Shown here: positions 25,370 to 33,655 of the stretch, piece after piece
How the letters are laid out: each line of letters begins with the position of its first letter
Position numbering within the stretch: position 1 is the stretch's first letter
Assembly (NCBI RefSeq): GCF_049472655.1
Contig: NZ_JAQNCS010000012.1
Location: 15,137 to 79,136, forward strand
Reading direction: 5' to 3'
Source: Deferribacter abyssi
GTDB lineage: Bacteria; Chrysiogenota; Deferribacteres; Deferribacterales; Deferribacteraceae
DNA length: 64,000 nucleotides
Translations under genes and position numbers: made by a program
Notes under the pieces: model-generated
What the model was told of the DNA's origin: nothing
Database searches by the model: none
Seen by the model: only the letters and a program-made list of their open reading frames with translations

Positions 25370-26784
25370 AACTCTCCCAAAATTAAGTATATTTTTTCTT
25401 TCACAAATTTGCTACTTTCCCTTTTTAAGTGATCATTCAAAATCTTCTCTAAATTAGCAATATTAATTTTCCCGAGAATTTCTACAGCCTTATATCTAAC
25501 TAGCCAACTTTCATCCTTTAAGCAATCTAATGCAATATTCCCAACTTTATCTCCCAATACCAAATAGAGTGAATTAAGCGCTTCTTTTCTAATGTCCTCA
25601 TTATCTTCAGAAAGTGCTTGATATAAAAAATCTGAACAGTCAACACTCATTTTACCAAGAGCCTCAATGATGGCTAATTTTACATTATCAGATACCTCAT
25701 GATAAACTCTCATCAAATAATCAGCACATTTTTTATCTTTGCAAAGTTCACCCACAGCTTTTGTTGAAAAATACCCCACCATACTATCAGGATCTGTTAC
25801 TTTTCTTAAAATATCATCTACTTTAGATACGGCATTTATCCTAACGAGTGATGATGCTGCAGCTTCTCTGACAATATTTGAATCATGTGACAAATAATTA
25901 ATTAAAATATCTTCAACTTCTTTTCTATTAAAAAAAGATAACATTTTCACAATATAAGCAATAAGCTGTTCATCTTTTTCTACCTCTAACTCCCTTTTAA
26001 CTATATCATAACATTTATCATCATTTATGAGTGTAAGCGCTTGGATTACAATCTTCTTTAATCTTTCATCTTTTTTTTCCAATAGCTTAGCTAATCTCTC
26101 AGCATCATCGTCATCTGCTAACAAAGCTATTGTAGCAGCTGCAGCCTCAGCCACATCTACAAATTCACTATTCAAAAAGGGGTATATTTCTTCTTTAGAA
26201 TCAAAATCTTGCAACCAACCCAAAACAGTTATTGCTGCTTTTACCACATTTCCTACCTCATCTCTCAGTGCAGCTCTAATATCCTCCAAGAAATCGTAAT
26301 CATGAGCTTTTCCCACTGTTAAAATTGCATATTCTTTTAGAATAGGATCATCACTTATGATTAAATTTTTCATCAAAACTTTATAGCTATCACTATAATT
26401 TTCTGCAATAAAATCTGACACTTTATCTGATAGCTCAACATCATCAAAAAAACCAATCAATTCTTCAGGAGTATAAGAAGTAAAATCTTGCTCAATTTTG
26501 AAAATTGTAAGTAAATTTGTCAGCTCTAAAAGCTGAATGATACTTTCATTAACATTTACTAATATGAAACTTATATTTTTTTCTTTACAAAATTTATTTA
26601 ACTGCACAAATCCAGCCAACTCTTTACTTTGAATATATTCACAATTTTTTAAATCAAGCCTTACCTCTTTAACGTTATCATAAGATTTCAATTCCTCTTT
26701 AATACCTTTAAAATCACTTAAACTAATATCTGAACTTAAAATTACCTTTAAAACACCATCCTTTTTATCCAGCTTATATGACAT
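25366..26784 (-). CDS. STAS domain fused to HEAT repeats
   Basis: In this 472-residue protein, residues 1-100 are a STAS (anti-sigma-antagonist) fold: LDLKNCEYIQSKELAGFVQLNKFC corresponds to the strand-loop where SpoIIAA has DSSGL. The Ser-Ser pair is replaced by QSKEL, with one Ser left. Residues 130-470 are about nine HEAT/PBS-lyase-like repeats, for example VGNVVKAAITVLGWL and SWLVRYKAVEILGKI. HEAT arrays are scaffolds. The gene lies 3 bp after a stand-alone STAS gene and a PP2C phosphatase gene, so it is probably another client or scaffold of that partner-switching pathway. Confidence 0.85.
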   Translation of the reverse strand: MSYKLDKKDGVLKVILSSDISLSDFKGIKEELKSYDNVKEVRLDLKNCEYIQSKELAGFVQLNKFCKEKNISFILVNVNESIIQLLELTNLLTIFKIEQDFTSYTPEELIGFFDDVELSDKVSDFIAENYSDSYKVLMKNLIISDDPILKEYAILTVGKAHDYDFLEDIRAALRDEVGNVVKAAITVLGWLQDFDSKEEIYPFLNSEFVDVAEAAAATIALLADDDDAERLAKLLEKKDERLKKIVIQALTLINDDKCYDIVKRELEVEKDEQLIAYIVKMLSFFNRKEVEDILINYLSHDSNIVREAAASSLVRINAVSKVDDILRKVTDPDSMVGYFSTKAVGELCKDKKCADYLMRVYHEVSDNVKLAIIEALGKMSVDCSDFLYQALSEDNEDIRKEALNSLYLVLGDKVGNIALDCLKDESWLVRYKAVEILGKINIANLEKILNDHLKRESSKFVKEKIYLILGEL

Positions 26785-26787
26785 ACA

Positions 26788-27111
26788 TTACCTCAAAGCA
26801 TCTTTTTCAGTAGAAAAAATCTTAAAAACTTTATCTAAACCTGTAAAAGAAAACATTTCCTTTAAATCAGCTGATAAATCACAAATCTTTAAGCTTTTTT
26901 TATTCTTGTTGCTCTGTTTATATAAATCTATAATCTCTCTAAGTCCCGAACTGTTCATATATACAACCCCTTTAAATGAAAGTATAACCGTGTCCACATC
27001 ATTGAATAACTTTAACACTTCATTTTTCATTATCTGTCCTGTCTGTGCATTGATTTCCCCTGTCAGGTAAACAACTTTCTTACCGGAAACATCCTTCACT
27101 TCATACATCAC
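26788..27111 (-). CDS. STAS-domain anti-sigma factor antagonist
   Basis: This 107-residue single-domain protein has the canonical STAS sequence VYLTGEINAQT...VILSFKGVVYMNSSGLREII. The Ser-Ser-Gly-Leu motif at residues 54-57 contains the conserved phosphorylatable Ser. Such proteins are switched by a serine kinase and a PP2C phosphatase; the phosphatase is the adjacent upstream gene (1-base overlap). The kinase partner is not present in this window. The output may be a sigma factor or, in a motility operon, a flagellar or secretion component. Confidence 0.9.
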   Translation of the reverse strand: MMYEVKDVSGKKVVYLTGEINAQTGQIMKNEVLKLFNDVDTVILSFKGVVYMNSSGLREIIDLYKQSNKNKKSLKICDLSADLKEMFSFTGLDKVFKIFSTEKDALR

Positions 27112-28700
27112 TAACCTCCTTTTTTCTTTATTATAAATATAGTAATATCATCTTCAAAAGGTCTTCCCTCTGCAAACTCTTTTACATCCTCCATAATATA
27201 TTTAATTATATCATCACATTTTTCATTGTGAAACATTATTATTTTATTTATTAATCTATCGTATCCATATTGTTCATCATTTTTATTCATAGCTTCTACA
27301 AGTCCATCTGTATACATAAATGCAATATCACCATCATCAAAGATAAAGTTCCCTTCTTCATACTCCACTACATCAAAAGCACCTAAAAATAAACCATTTG
27401 CAGTAATTTTTCTTACAACCATTTCAGATTTATCAAAATAAAGCAGTGGGTTATGCCCAGCACTTGCATAATTGCATTCACCAGTAATACTATTCATAAC
27501 AACATAAAACATTGTCACAAAGTCATTTGTATAGATATTTTCACACAAAATCTCATTCACCATAGTTAAAGCCTCAGATGAAGATATTACATCATAAGTA
27601 TAAGATCGCATAATCGCTCGTGTAATAGCCATTATTACCGCAGCAGGTACACCATGACCACTAACATCAGCCACAGTAAATCCCCAATAACCGTTACTCA
27701 TTTCAATACAATCATAATAATCACCACCCGCTTGCTCTGCAGGGGTATAAAAAGCCGCAAACTCGTACCCGTCTATTTCAGGCAATTTTTCTGGTAAAAG
27801 ACTTGATTGAATCTCTCCAACTTGACGCAACTCTTCATCAATAATCTCTTGAGCTTTTTTGAGTTTCTCATTCATTTTTAATAAATCTTCATTAAGTTTC
27901 ATCATCTGATGTTGCTTCTCTTTCAATTCATGCTGTTGTCTTTTGATTTCATCAAGAAGCAACACTTCTCTTGTGGAATCACGTATACTTTCAACTATAT
28001 AATTATCGAAACTATTAAACTGTAACGTAAGAGTCTTATTATTAACTTTTCTAACAGACTTTACTATTTTTTTATCTACCAAAGGGCACTCTGTACAAGG
28101 CTCAGTAAAACCATAAACTTCAAAACATTTACCAACTTTTAATTTTTCAGAATGCTTACCAACGAAATCTGAAACTTTATAATTTAAGACATTTATAGAA
28201 TAATCTTTTTCTACCACCATCAAGCCGTCACTAATGCTATTTATCACCTTTGTCAAAAAACGATGTTTTTTTTCAATCTCTTGTTTTTTGAGATTTAAAA
28301 TAACATTATTTGCTTTCAATTCTTTAGCTTGATGTGTAAGTTTATCTACCAGTACTTTTGCTTCAGTGATATCATCAAGCACTTCAATAAAATATTTGTC
28401 ATCAACATACTCAAATTTCCCTCTAAAAATCTTCCTAAATCCTCTAAAATTTATCGTATCGTGTATAATATCCTTAGCAAACCCTTTTTCCTTTAAGACA
28501 GATAAAGAACAGTTTTCGCAAGGTTCTGTTCTTTTAAACAATATTGAATAACATTTTTTACCAATTACCTGAGAAGGAATCTTATTGGTGAGCAATTTTA
28601 ATTTATTATTTATAAACTGAATTCTATACTCTTCATCAACCACAACAACAATTTCATCAATACTATTTAGCAGTATCGAAAAATCAAAACCTTTCATCAT
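27111..28700 (-). CDS. PAS-PAS-PP2C (SpoIIE/RsbU-type) serine phosphatase
   Basis: This 529-residue protein has two PAS domains, at about residues 8-110 and 148-250. Each carries a Cys cluster (CYSILFKRTEPCENCSL and CFEVYGFTEPCTECPL) that could bind a metal or sense redox. A coiled coil (250-295) leads to a PP2C/SpoIIE domain with GGDYYDCIEMSNGYWGFTVADVSGHGVPAAVIMA, YASAGHNPLLYF and MYTDGLVEAMN, ending in FEDDITIFII. The metal-binding Asp residues are present. It probably dephosphorylates the STAS protein encoded next, linking a redox or ligand signal to the motility operon. It overlaps the upstream gene by 4 bases. Confidence 0.92.
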   Translation of the reverse strand: MMKGFDFSILLNSIDEIVVVVDEEYRIQFINNKLKLLTNKIPSQVIGKKCYSILFKRTEPCENCSLSVLKEKGFAKDIIHDTINFRGFRKIFRGKFEYVDDKYFIEVLDDITEAKVLVDKLTHQAKELKANNVILNLKKQEIEKKHRFLTKVINSISDGLMVVEKDYSINVLNYKVSDFVGKHSEKLKVGKCFEVYGFTEPCTECPLVDKKIVKSVRKVNNKTLTLQFNSFDNYIVESIRDSTREVLLLDEIKRQQHELKEKQHQMMKLNEDLLKMNEKLKKAQEIIDEELRQVGEIQSSLLPEKLPEIDGYEFAAFYTPAEQAGGDYYDCIEMSNGYWGFTVADVSGHGVPAAVIMAITRAIMRSYTYDVISSSEALTMVNEILCENIYTNDFVTMFYVVMNSITGECNYASAGHNPLLYFDKSEMVVRKITANGLFLGAFDVVEYEEGNFIFDDGDIAFMYTDGLVEAMNKNDEQYGYDRLINKIIMFHNEKCDDIIKYIMEDVKEFAEGRPFEDDITIFIIKKKGG

Positions 28701-29665
28701 TTAACTACCAAGATTATTAATAATATAAAAAAAATAATAATAAACAGTGCTGATGACACTAGCAATTTCATAGATAATCTCTTGTTTTCATCAATATACT
28801 CTCTTTTATACTGCTCAATCTCTTCTTCTATCTTATTAAATTTATCAAGATATTTTTCAATTTCTTTTCTATATTTCTCAACATCCTCCATTAATTCATA
28901 TTCAATGATAGCCCCAATATACATAATCAAAAGTTTTACATAGTTAAATAAATCTACTTTTAAATATTGAAATTTATCCATAAAACTATATGTAGAAATA
29001 ACAACTAAGTTAGGTAGCAATTTAAACTGTTCTTTTTTTAATCTTTCTTTTGTATCATCAGGTATTTCATCAAAATCTTTTATATTTGAAATCATCTCTT
29101 TAATAGGCTCATAAAGAGAAACATATCTATAAACAATGTCTTTTATCAAATTTATCCTAATTACATTCTTTTCTTTAGGCAATTCTCTACTTCTAAGATA
29201 ATTTTTAATTAAAACAAAACCTGATGGAACCTTAACCCGTTTTCTAACAACTTTCTTTTTAGGAATCTTTTTTTTATCTAATGCTATAAGAGTCTCTATT
29301 ATTTCATCTGTAGTAAAAATGAAATGCCCTTCATCATCTAAAATTTGTCTATCATCATCCCTCAATGAACCATTAGTGAAAAAAAACAATTTAGTAAGGT
29401 TGTTGTCATTCATAATTCTAAGTACTTCCACAACTATATCAGATGCCACATCTTTGCTTTCTTTAACAACTTCAACCCATACTAAGGCCTCTTCATCACT
29501 TTTTTTATGCTTCCATATCTCACATCTTGTTTTATTTGGAATTTCTCTAATACTAACATGAAATGCATAATGAAAATCATCCATTATCTCAGCAACATAA
29601 TTATAAAAATTTGCAATATTGATATCATACAAATCTTTAGGATTTATTTTTCTAATCTGACTCAT
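28697..29665 (-). CDS. tail-anchored protein of unknown function, possible endonuclease-like fold at N-terminus
   Basis: This 322-residue protein is not a recognised family. Residues 1-130 (ALVWVEVVKESKDVASDIVVEVLRIMNDNNLTKLFFFTNG and DEGHFIFTTDEIIETLIAL) resemble the alpha/beta layout of Mrr-like restriction-endonuclease-fold domains, a weak likeness without a clear D-ExK active site. A basic linker (KKKIPKKKVVRKRVKV) and a helical region with a strong coiled coil (265-295) follow. A C-terminal transmembrane helix (about 300-320) with no charged tail would leave the domain in the cytoplasm. It lies between the OmpA-like and PP2C genes with 14- and 4-base overlaps and probably belongs to their signalling unit. 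Confidence 0.65.
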   Translation of the reverse strand: MSQIRKINPKDLYDINIANFYNYVAEIMDDFHYAFHVSIREIPNKTRCEIWKHKKSDEEALVWVEVVKESKDVASDIVVEVLRIMNDNNLTKLFFFTNGSLRDDDRQILDDEGHFIFTTDEIIETLIALDKKKIPKKKVVRKRVKVPSGFVLIKNYLRSRELPKEKNVIRINLIKDIVYRYVSLYEPIKEMISNIKDFDEIPDDTKERLKKEQFKLLPNLVVISTYSFMDKFQYLKVDLFNYVKLLIMYIGAIIEYELMEDVEKYRKEIEKYLDKFNKIEEEIEQYKREYIDENKRLSMKLLVSSALFIIIFFILLIILVVK

Positions 29666-30275
29666 AAAGCTCTACTCGCCTATTTTGAACAGCTCCCTTA
29701 AAACTATTGGATACTAAAGGATAAAATTCACCTAAACCAACAATCTTCGCATTCTCATCAATATCAGCATATTTTTTCAAAAGATTTTTCACAAACTTTG
29801 CTCTTAATATAGATAATTCATAATTATTTTTATATTTATTATTAGGTTTTACAGGCACTGAGTCCGTATGCCCATAGATATAATAAACTTTTTTTTTATC
29901 TAACGACTTAACAAATTCCAACGTTTTATTATCCAATCTAAAAGAATACGAACCTTTATCAAAATAAAAAGTTTTTATAAGTTTTAATCTTGTAAAGCTT
30001 GCCTGTGTATCTTCTATTACCAAGCTATCATCCGGCTTTTGTTTCAGCCTAACTGCCCCAACCTTTTCGACACTAATTACTTTCCAACCGTTTAATGAGA
30101 TTTCCTCTTTGGCATCTTCGATACTTTCGCTATATACGTAAAAAGATGTACTTATAGAACCTGGTTTTTCTGCAATAACTTTGAACTTATACTTTTCATC
30201 TCCACCAGATATATTGATACTTATTAAAACGATTAACAGACTTAGGTAAAAGTTTTTTATAATTTGTTTTTTCAA
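29652..30275 (-). CDS. OmpA-family peptidoglycan-binding protein
   Basis: This 207-residue protein has an N-terminal signal peptide (residues 1-25, ending near ISGG) and a short beta domain. From about residue 95 an OmpA/MotB-type C-terminal domain follows: YIYGHTDSVPVKPNNKYKNNYELSILRAKFVKNLL and GLGEFYPLVSNSFKGAVQNRRVEL. The Asp and Arg that hold the diaminopimelate of peptidoglycan are present. The start is TTG at 30275 with AAGGGA upstream; no better start is available. It overlaps the 98-residue gene upstream by 80 bases, an unusually long overlap. It may be the cell-wall anchor of a membrane signalling complex; a MotB role is unlikely because the N-terminal TM with the motor Asp is absent. 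Confidence 0.8.
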   Translation of the reverse strand: MKKQIIKNFYLSLLIVLISINISGGDEKYKFKVIAEKPGSISTSFYVYSESIEDAKEEISLNGWKVISVEKVGAVRLKQKPDDSLVIEDTQASFTRLKLIKTFYFDKGSYSFRLDNKTLEFVKSLDKKKVYYIYGHTDSVPVKPNNKYKNNYELSILRAKFVKNLLKKYADIDENAKIVGLGEFYPLVSNSFKGAVQNRRVELYESD

Positions 30276-30492
30276 TTTTAAAATCCCTTAAAGCCCTTTT
30301 AAAGTTAGAATCGGAATATATCTTAATAATCTTTAGTTCTTTTATTACGTCGGCTCCACCATTATAGTAATAAAAAGACTTATAATCTAACTTACTTACC
30401 GTTTGAAATCTCCTATCTAAGGTGGTAACCTCATAAACAAACACAACTAAAAGAAAAATTATACTATTTTTTATAAATCGAATTAAGTTCAT
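30196..30492 (-). CDS. small hypothetical membrane-anchored protein
   Basis: This 98-residue protein has an N-terminal hydrophobic helix (about 8-22) followed by a basic soluble part. No family is recognised. The ATG lies inside the end of cheA (29-base overlap), and its last 80 bases overlap the signal-peptide region of the OmpA-like gene in another frame. The low-complexity basic end (KSVNRFNKYQYIWWR) falls in this overlap. A frameshift joining this frame to the OmpA-like gene would remove its signal peptide, so two separate genes seems more likely, but a sequencing or natural frameshift cannot be excluded. Confidence 0.5.
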   Translation of the reverse strand: MNLIRFIKNSIIFLLVVFVYEVTTLDRRFQTVSKLDYKSFYYYNGGADVIKELKIIKIYSDSNFKRALRDFKIEKTNYKKLLPKSVNRFNKYQYIWWR

Positions 30493-32560
30493 TTATTTTA
30501 TTTAAAATATCATCCAAACTTACTGGTTTAGTCAAAAAGGCATCGATTCCATATGCAGAAAATTTCTTACTATCGTTAACTTCTCCTCTTGATGAAATTG
30601 CCAAAATAGGTCCATTATACCCAGCTTCCCTCAAAGACCTTGCCAGCTCAAAACCATCCATTTCTGGCATAAAAATGTCAGTTATTACCATATCCACATC
30701 AAAATTTCTAACAGCAGCTATAGCATCTTTACCATTAGTAATTTCAATCACCTCTATCCAACCTGTACCACCCAACAACCTTTTCATTATCTTTCTATCA
30801 GTAGCAGAATCATCGACTAACATTAGCCTTATCCTATTTCCAGTCTCAGGAACTGTTGTTTTACTTCCTTTTCCTTTTCTTGCCCTTGGAATTCTCGGCA
30901 TTTTCGAAGCTATATCCATTATTCCTGCAACATCGAGTATCAACCTGACAGTACCATCCCCCATAATAGTAGCACCTGCTATTCCCACAGTTCCACCTAA
31001 ATACTCACCCAAAGACTTAATTACTATTTCTTCTTGCCCTATAAGCCTATCCACAATAAAACCAACACGTTTTTCTGCTAATGCAACCACAACAACATAC
31101 ATTTCGTTGCTAAATGTAGGTTCTAATTCAAAAACTTCATTAATCCTAACCAGCGAAAGAACTGATTCCCTTAGTTTCAAAACCTCTCTACCTTCAAAGT
31201 TATGTATCTCGTTTTCATCAATTTTAACAGTCTCAATTACAGACACAATAGGAACAGCAAAAATCTCACCGGATACTTCTACAAGAAGCGCCTGTATTAT
31301 TGCTAAAGTTAGAGGTAATTTCATCCTAAAGGTAGTTCCCTTGTCAATTTCTGAATCAATCTGTATAATACCATTTAATTTCTCTACATTAGTTTTTACT
31401 ACATCCATCCCAACACCACGACCAGAAACCCCTGTCACTTTTTCAGCAGTGGAAAATCCAGGTCTAAAAATCAATGCTAAGGCTTCTTCTTTACTCAATG
31501 TCTTAGCTTCCTCTGGAGTAATAATACCTTTTTCAACAGCCTTCTTTTTAAGCTTTTCAGGATCCATTCCTCTACCATCATCACGTATTTCTATTACAAT
31601 ATGATTACCTTCGTGATATGCTGTAAGATGTACTGTACCTTTTTCTGGTTTTCCTTTTTTTAATCTCACATCAGGTGGCTCAATACCATGATCAACGGCA
31701 TTTCTAAGCATATGAATTAATGGATCGCCAATCTCTTCCACAACAGATTTATCAAGCTCTGTATCCTCTCCAGAAATCACCAAATCTATCTCTTTGTTTA
31801 ACTCCCTACATAAATCCCTAACCATCCTTGGAAACTTATTAAATACCTTTCCAATAGGTACCATCCTTGTTTTCATTACTGCTAATTGTAATTCTGTTGT
31901 AATAAGGCCAAGATGAGAAGATGTTTCAAGAAGTTGTTCTACCAGAAAATCCCCATCAAATTTTTTTTCAAATTCTGTTGATATCTGAGCTATTCTATTT
32001 CTACTTAAAACAAGTTCTCCCACAAGATTCATCAATGTATCAAGTCTACTTACATCTACTCTTATTGTCTGCTCTATAGCTTTCGTTACTTTACTTATCT
32101 GTGAAGGTTCATTCTTTCCAGTAGTTTTAGATTTCTCAGCTTTCTTAACATCAGACTGAGATTCTTTTTTTAAAGCTTTACCCTCATTAACCAATTTTAG
32201 CTTTTTAACAATTTCAGTGGTATCCGTCGTATCACTACCATTTTTTATATCCTCAACAATTTTCCTCACACAATCAACAAACTCTAAAAGAACGTCCATT
32301 ACCTCAGTTGTAACTACCATATCTCCTTTACGCAATTTATTTAATATCTCTTCTGCCACATGAGTCACTTCTGTCAATTTATCAAAACCTAAGAAAGACG
32401 ACGAACCCTTAATTGTATGAGCAGCACGAAAAATCTTATTTAGTAAATCTAAATCATCCTTTCTCTGCTCAAGTTCCACAAGATCCTGATCAAGCTGTTC
32501 AATCAGCTCTTCTGTTTCAATTAAAAAATCCTGTATTAAATCACCCATTTCATTATCCAT
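30464..32560 (-). CDS. cheA: chemotaxis kinase CheA with fused C-terminal receiver
   Basis: This 698-residue protein has an Hpt domain with H48 (FRAAHTIKGSSSFLGF). A short linker without a clear P2 domain precedes P3 (about 165-225). The ATPase has LIHMLRNAVDHGIEPPDVR, DDGRGMDPEKL and GVSGRGVGMDVVK, followed by the CheW-like P5 (about 420-555). A receiver (about 575-695) has MLVDDSATDRK and DMVITDIFMPEMDGFE. CheA-receiver fusions are known, but a separate CheY and CheZ are also encoded directly upstream, so the fused receiver may tune or drain phosphate. It serves the flagellar chemotaxis pathway. Confidence 0.95.
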   Translation of the reverse strand: MDNEMGDLIQDFLIETEELIEQLDQDLVELEQRKDDLDLLNKIFRAAHTIKGSSSFLGFDKLTEVTHVAEEILNKLRKGDMVVTTEVMDVLLEFVDCVRKIVEDIKNGSDTTDTTEIVKKLKLVNEGKALKKESQSDVKKAEKSKTTGKNEPSQISKVTKAIEQTIRVDVSRLDTLMNLVGELVLSRNRIAQISTEFEKKFDGDFLVEQLLETSSHLGLITTELQLAVMKTRMVPIGKVFNKFPRMVRDLCRELNKEIDLVISGEDTELDKSVVEEIGDPLIHMLRNAVDHGIEPPDVRLKKGKPEKGTVHLTAYHEGNHIVIEIRDDGRGMDPEKLKKKAVEKGIITPEEAKTLSKEEALALIFRPGFSTAEKVTGVSGRGVGMDVVKTNVEKLNGIIQIDSEIDKGTTFRMKLPLTLAIIQALLVEVSGEIFAVPIVSVIETVKIDENEIHNFEGREVLKLRESVLSLVRINEVFELEPTFSNEMYVVVVALAEKRVGFIVDRLIGQEEIVIKSLGEYLGGTVGIAGATIMGDGTVRLILDVAGIMDIASKMPRIPRARKGKGSKTTVPETGNRIRLMLVDDSATDRKIMKRLLGGTGWIEVIEITNGKDAIAAVRNFDVDMVITDIFMPEMDGFELARSLREAGYNGPILAISSRGEVNDSKKFSAYGIDAFLTKPVSLDDILNKINELNSIYKK

Positions 32561-32569
32561 AACACACTC

Positions 32570-33217
32570 CTAAAAACCTAATTCTTCCAGCAACTTATCT
32601 ACTAGCTCTTGATCCTCTAAAACTTCTTTCTTTTCTTTTACTTCACTCAATTTTTCTAAATCTAGCTTATTAGTTTTCAAGCCTAGTTTTATTATCAAAT
32701 CAGCAATTCTGTTTTCTATTTCATCCAAGATGATCATAAGTTTATCAATTTTCTGTTTGGTTATATCTTGAAACTCTAAAGCAGCTATCATATCAAAACA
32801 AATATCTTCACCTTCCATGATCGAATCTTTTATCCCGTTTAAATATATTTTTGCTTTATCAAAATCTCCAAGCTGAATTGTTTCTTTCAACCCTTTTAAA
32901 CTTTCTTTTATAGAATCTATGTTAAAATTGATTTTATCAATCTCACTCAAAATTGATTCAGTAGCTTTTTTCATATCATTAATTATTTCGCGCAATATTT
33001 TCTCAAATAAAGGTAAATCCTCATAAGCATCAGAAAAAGTATCATCCACTATCTTTAGCTTTTTCAAAGCTTCATTAAAATATTGTGCAATATGAAACAA
33101 CTCACTTTCAGGCTTAATATTAATCTCTATTAAATCATAATCCCCACTATTTATCTTTTTCGCAATCTCAATAAGTTCATTCAAATCATTCAAATATTCA
33201 CTCATCTTAATATCCAA
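32570..33217 (-). CDS. cheZ: CheZ-type CheY-P phosphatase
   Basis: This 215-residue, almost entirely helical protein contains the conserved catalytic stretch MIAALEFQDITKQKIDKLM near residue 145, matching the ALQFQDxTxQ signature with the Asp and Gln that dephosphorylate CheY. Its last residues (VDKLLEELGF) match the CheY-docking tail of CheZ (DxLLxSLGF). A four-helix hairpin dimer is expected. It lies between cheY (11-base overlap) and cheA, the usual neighbours. Confidence 0.92.
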   Translation of the reverse strand: MDIKMSEYLNDLNELIEIAKKINSGDYDLIEINIKPESELFHIAQYFNEALKKLKIVDDTFSDAYEDLPLFEKILREIINDMKKATESILSEIDKINFNIDSIKESLKGLKETIQLGDFDKAKIYLNGIKDSIMEGEDICFDMIAALEFQDITKQKIDKLMIILDEIENRIADLIIKLGLKTNKLDLEKLSEVKEKKEVLEDQELVDKLLEELGF

Positions 33218-33584
33218 GCAGTTTAAATACCTTCTCCTTCAAAGTATCTGGAGTAAAAGGTTTAACAACATAATTATTTACCCCACTTTTCAAAGCAATT
33301 AAAATATCTTCTTTAGCAGCCTCTGTAGTAACCATCAAAATAGGTATTTCATCATACTCTTTGTTAGCTCGAACTGTTTTAACAAAGGTCAATCCATCCA
33401 TTTCTGGCATATTCCAATCCGTTATAATAAGATCAACACTATTTTTAGATAAAACTTCCAAAGCCTCAACACCGTTAGATGCTTCCAGTACATTTGAAAA
33501 TCCTATTTTATGTAGAGTATTCTTTATAATCCTACGCATTGTCGATGAATCATCAACTGTTATAATAACATCATCATAAGCCAT
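33207..33584 (-). CDS. cheY: chemotaxis response regulator CheY
   Basis: This 125-residue single receiver domain has the acidic pair D11/D12 (ITVDDSSTMRRIIKN), phospho-Asp D56 (IITDWNMPEMDG), the switch Thr in VTTEA and the Lys in VVKPFTP. DWNMPEMDGL is typical of flagellar CheY, which binds FliM and FliN. It overlaps cheZ by 11 bases and lies 71 bp downstream of fliN. Confidence 0.96.
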   Translation of the reverse strand: MAYDDVIITVDDSSTMRRIIKNTLHKIGFSNVLEASNGVEALEVLSKNSVDLIITDWNMPEMDGLTFVKTVRANKEYDEIPILMVTTEAAKEDILIALKSGVNNYVVKPFTPDTLKEKVFKLLGY

Positions 33585-33655
33585 TAAAGCCTCCTAAATA
33601 CTATATTTAAAAAATTAATACATTGTTATTTAAATTTATTCAAGTTTTTTCATAG

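Noticed and set aside
30675..31604. A 309-codon plus-strand frame opposite cheA
   Set aside because: It lies entirely antisense to the well-supported cheA, is Ser/Thr/Ile-rich as expected from the reverse of Lys/Glu-rich codons, and has no ribosome binding site or recognisable domain.
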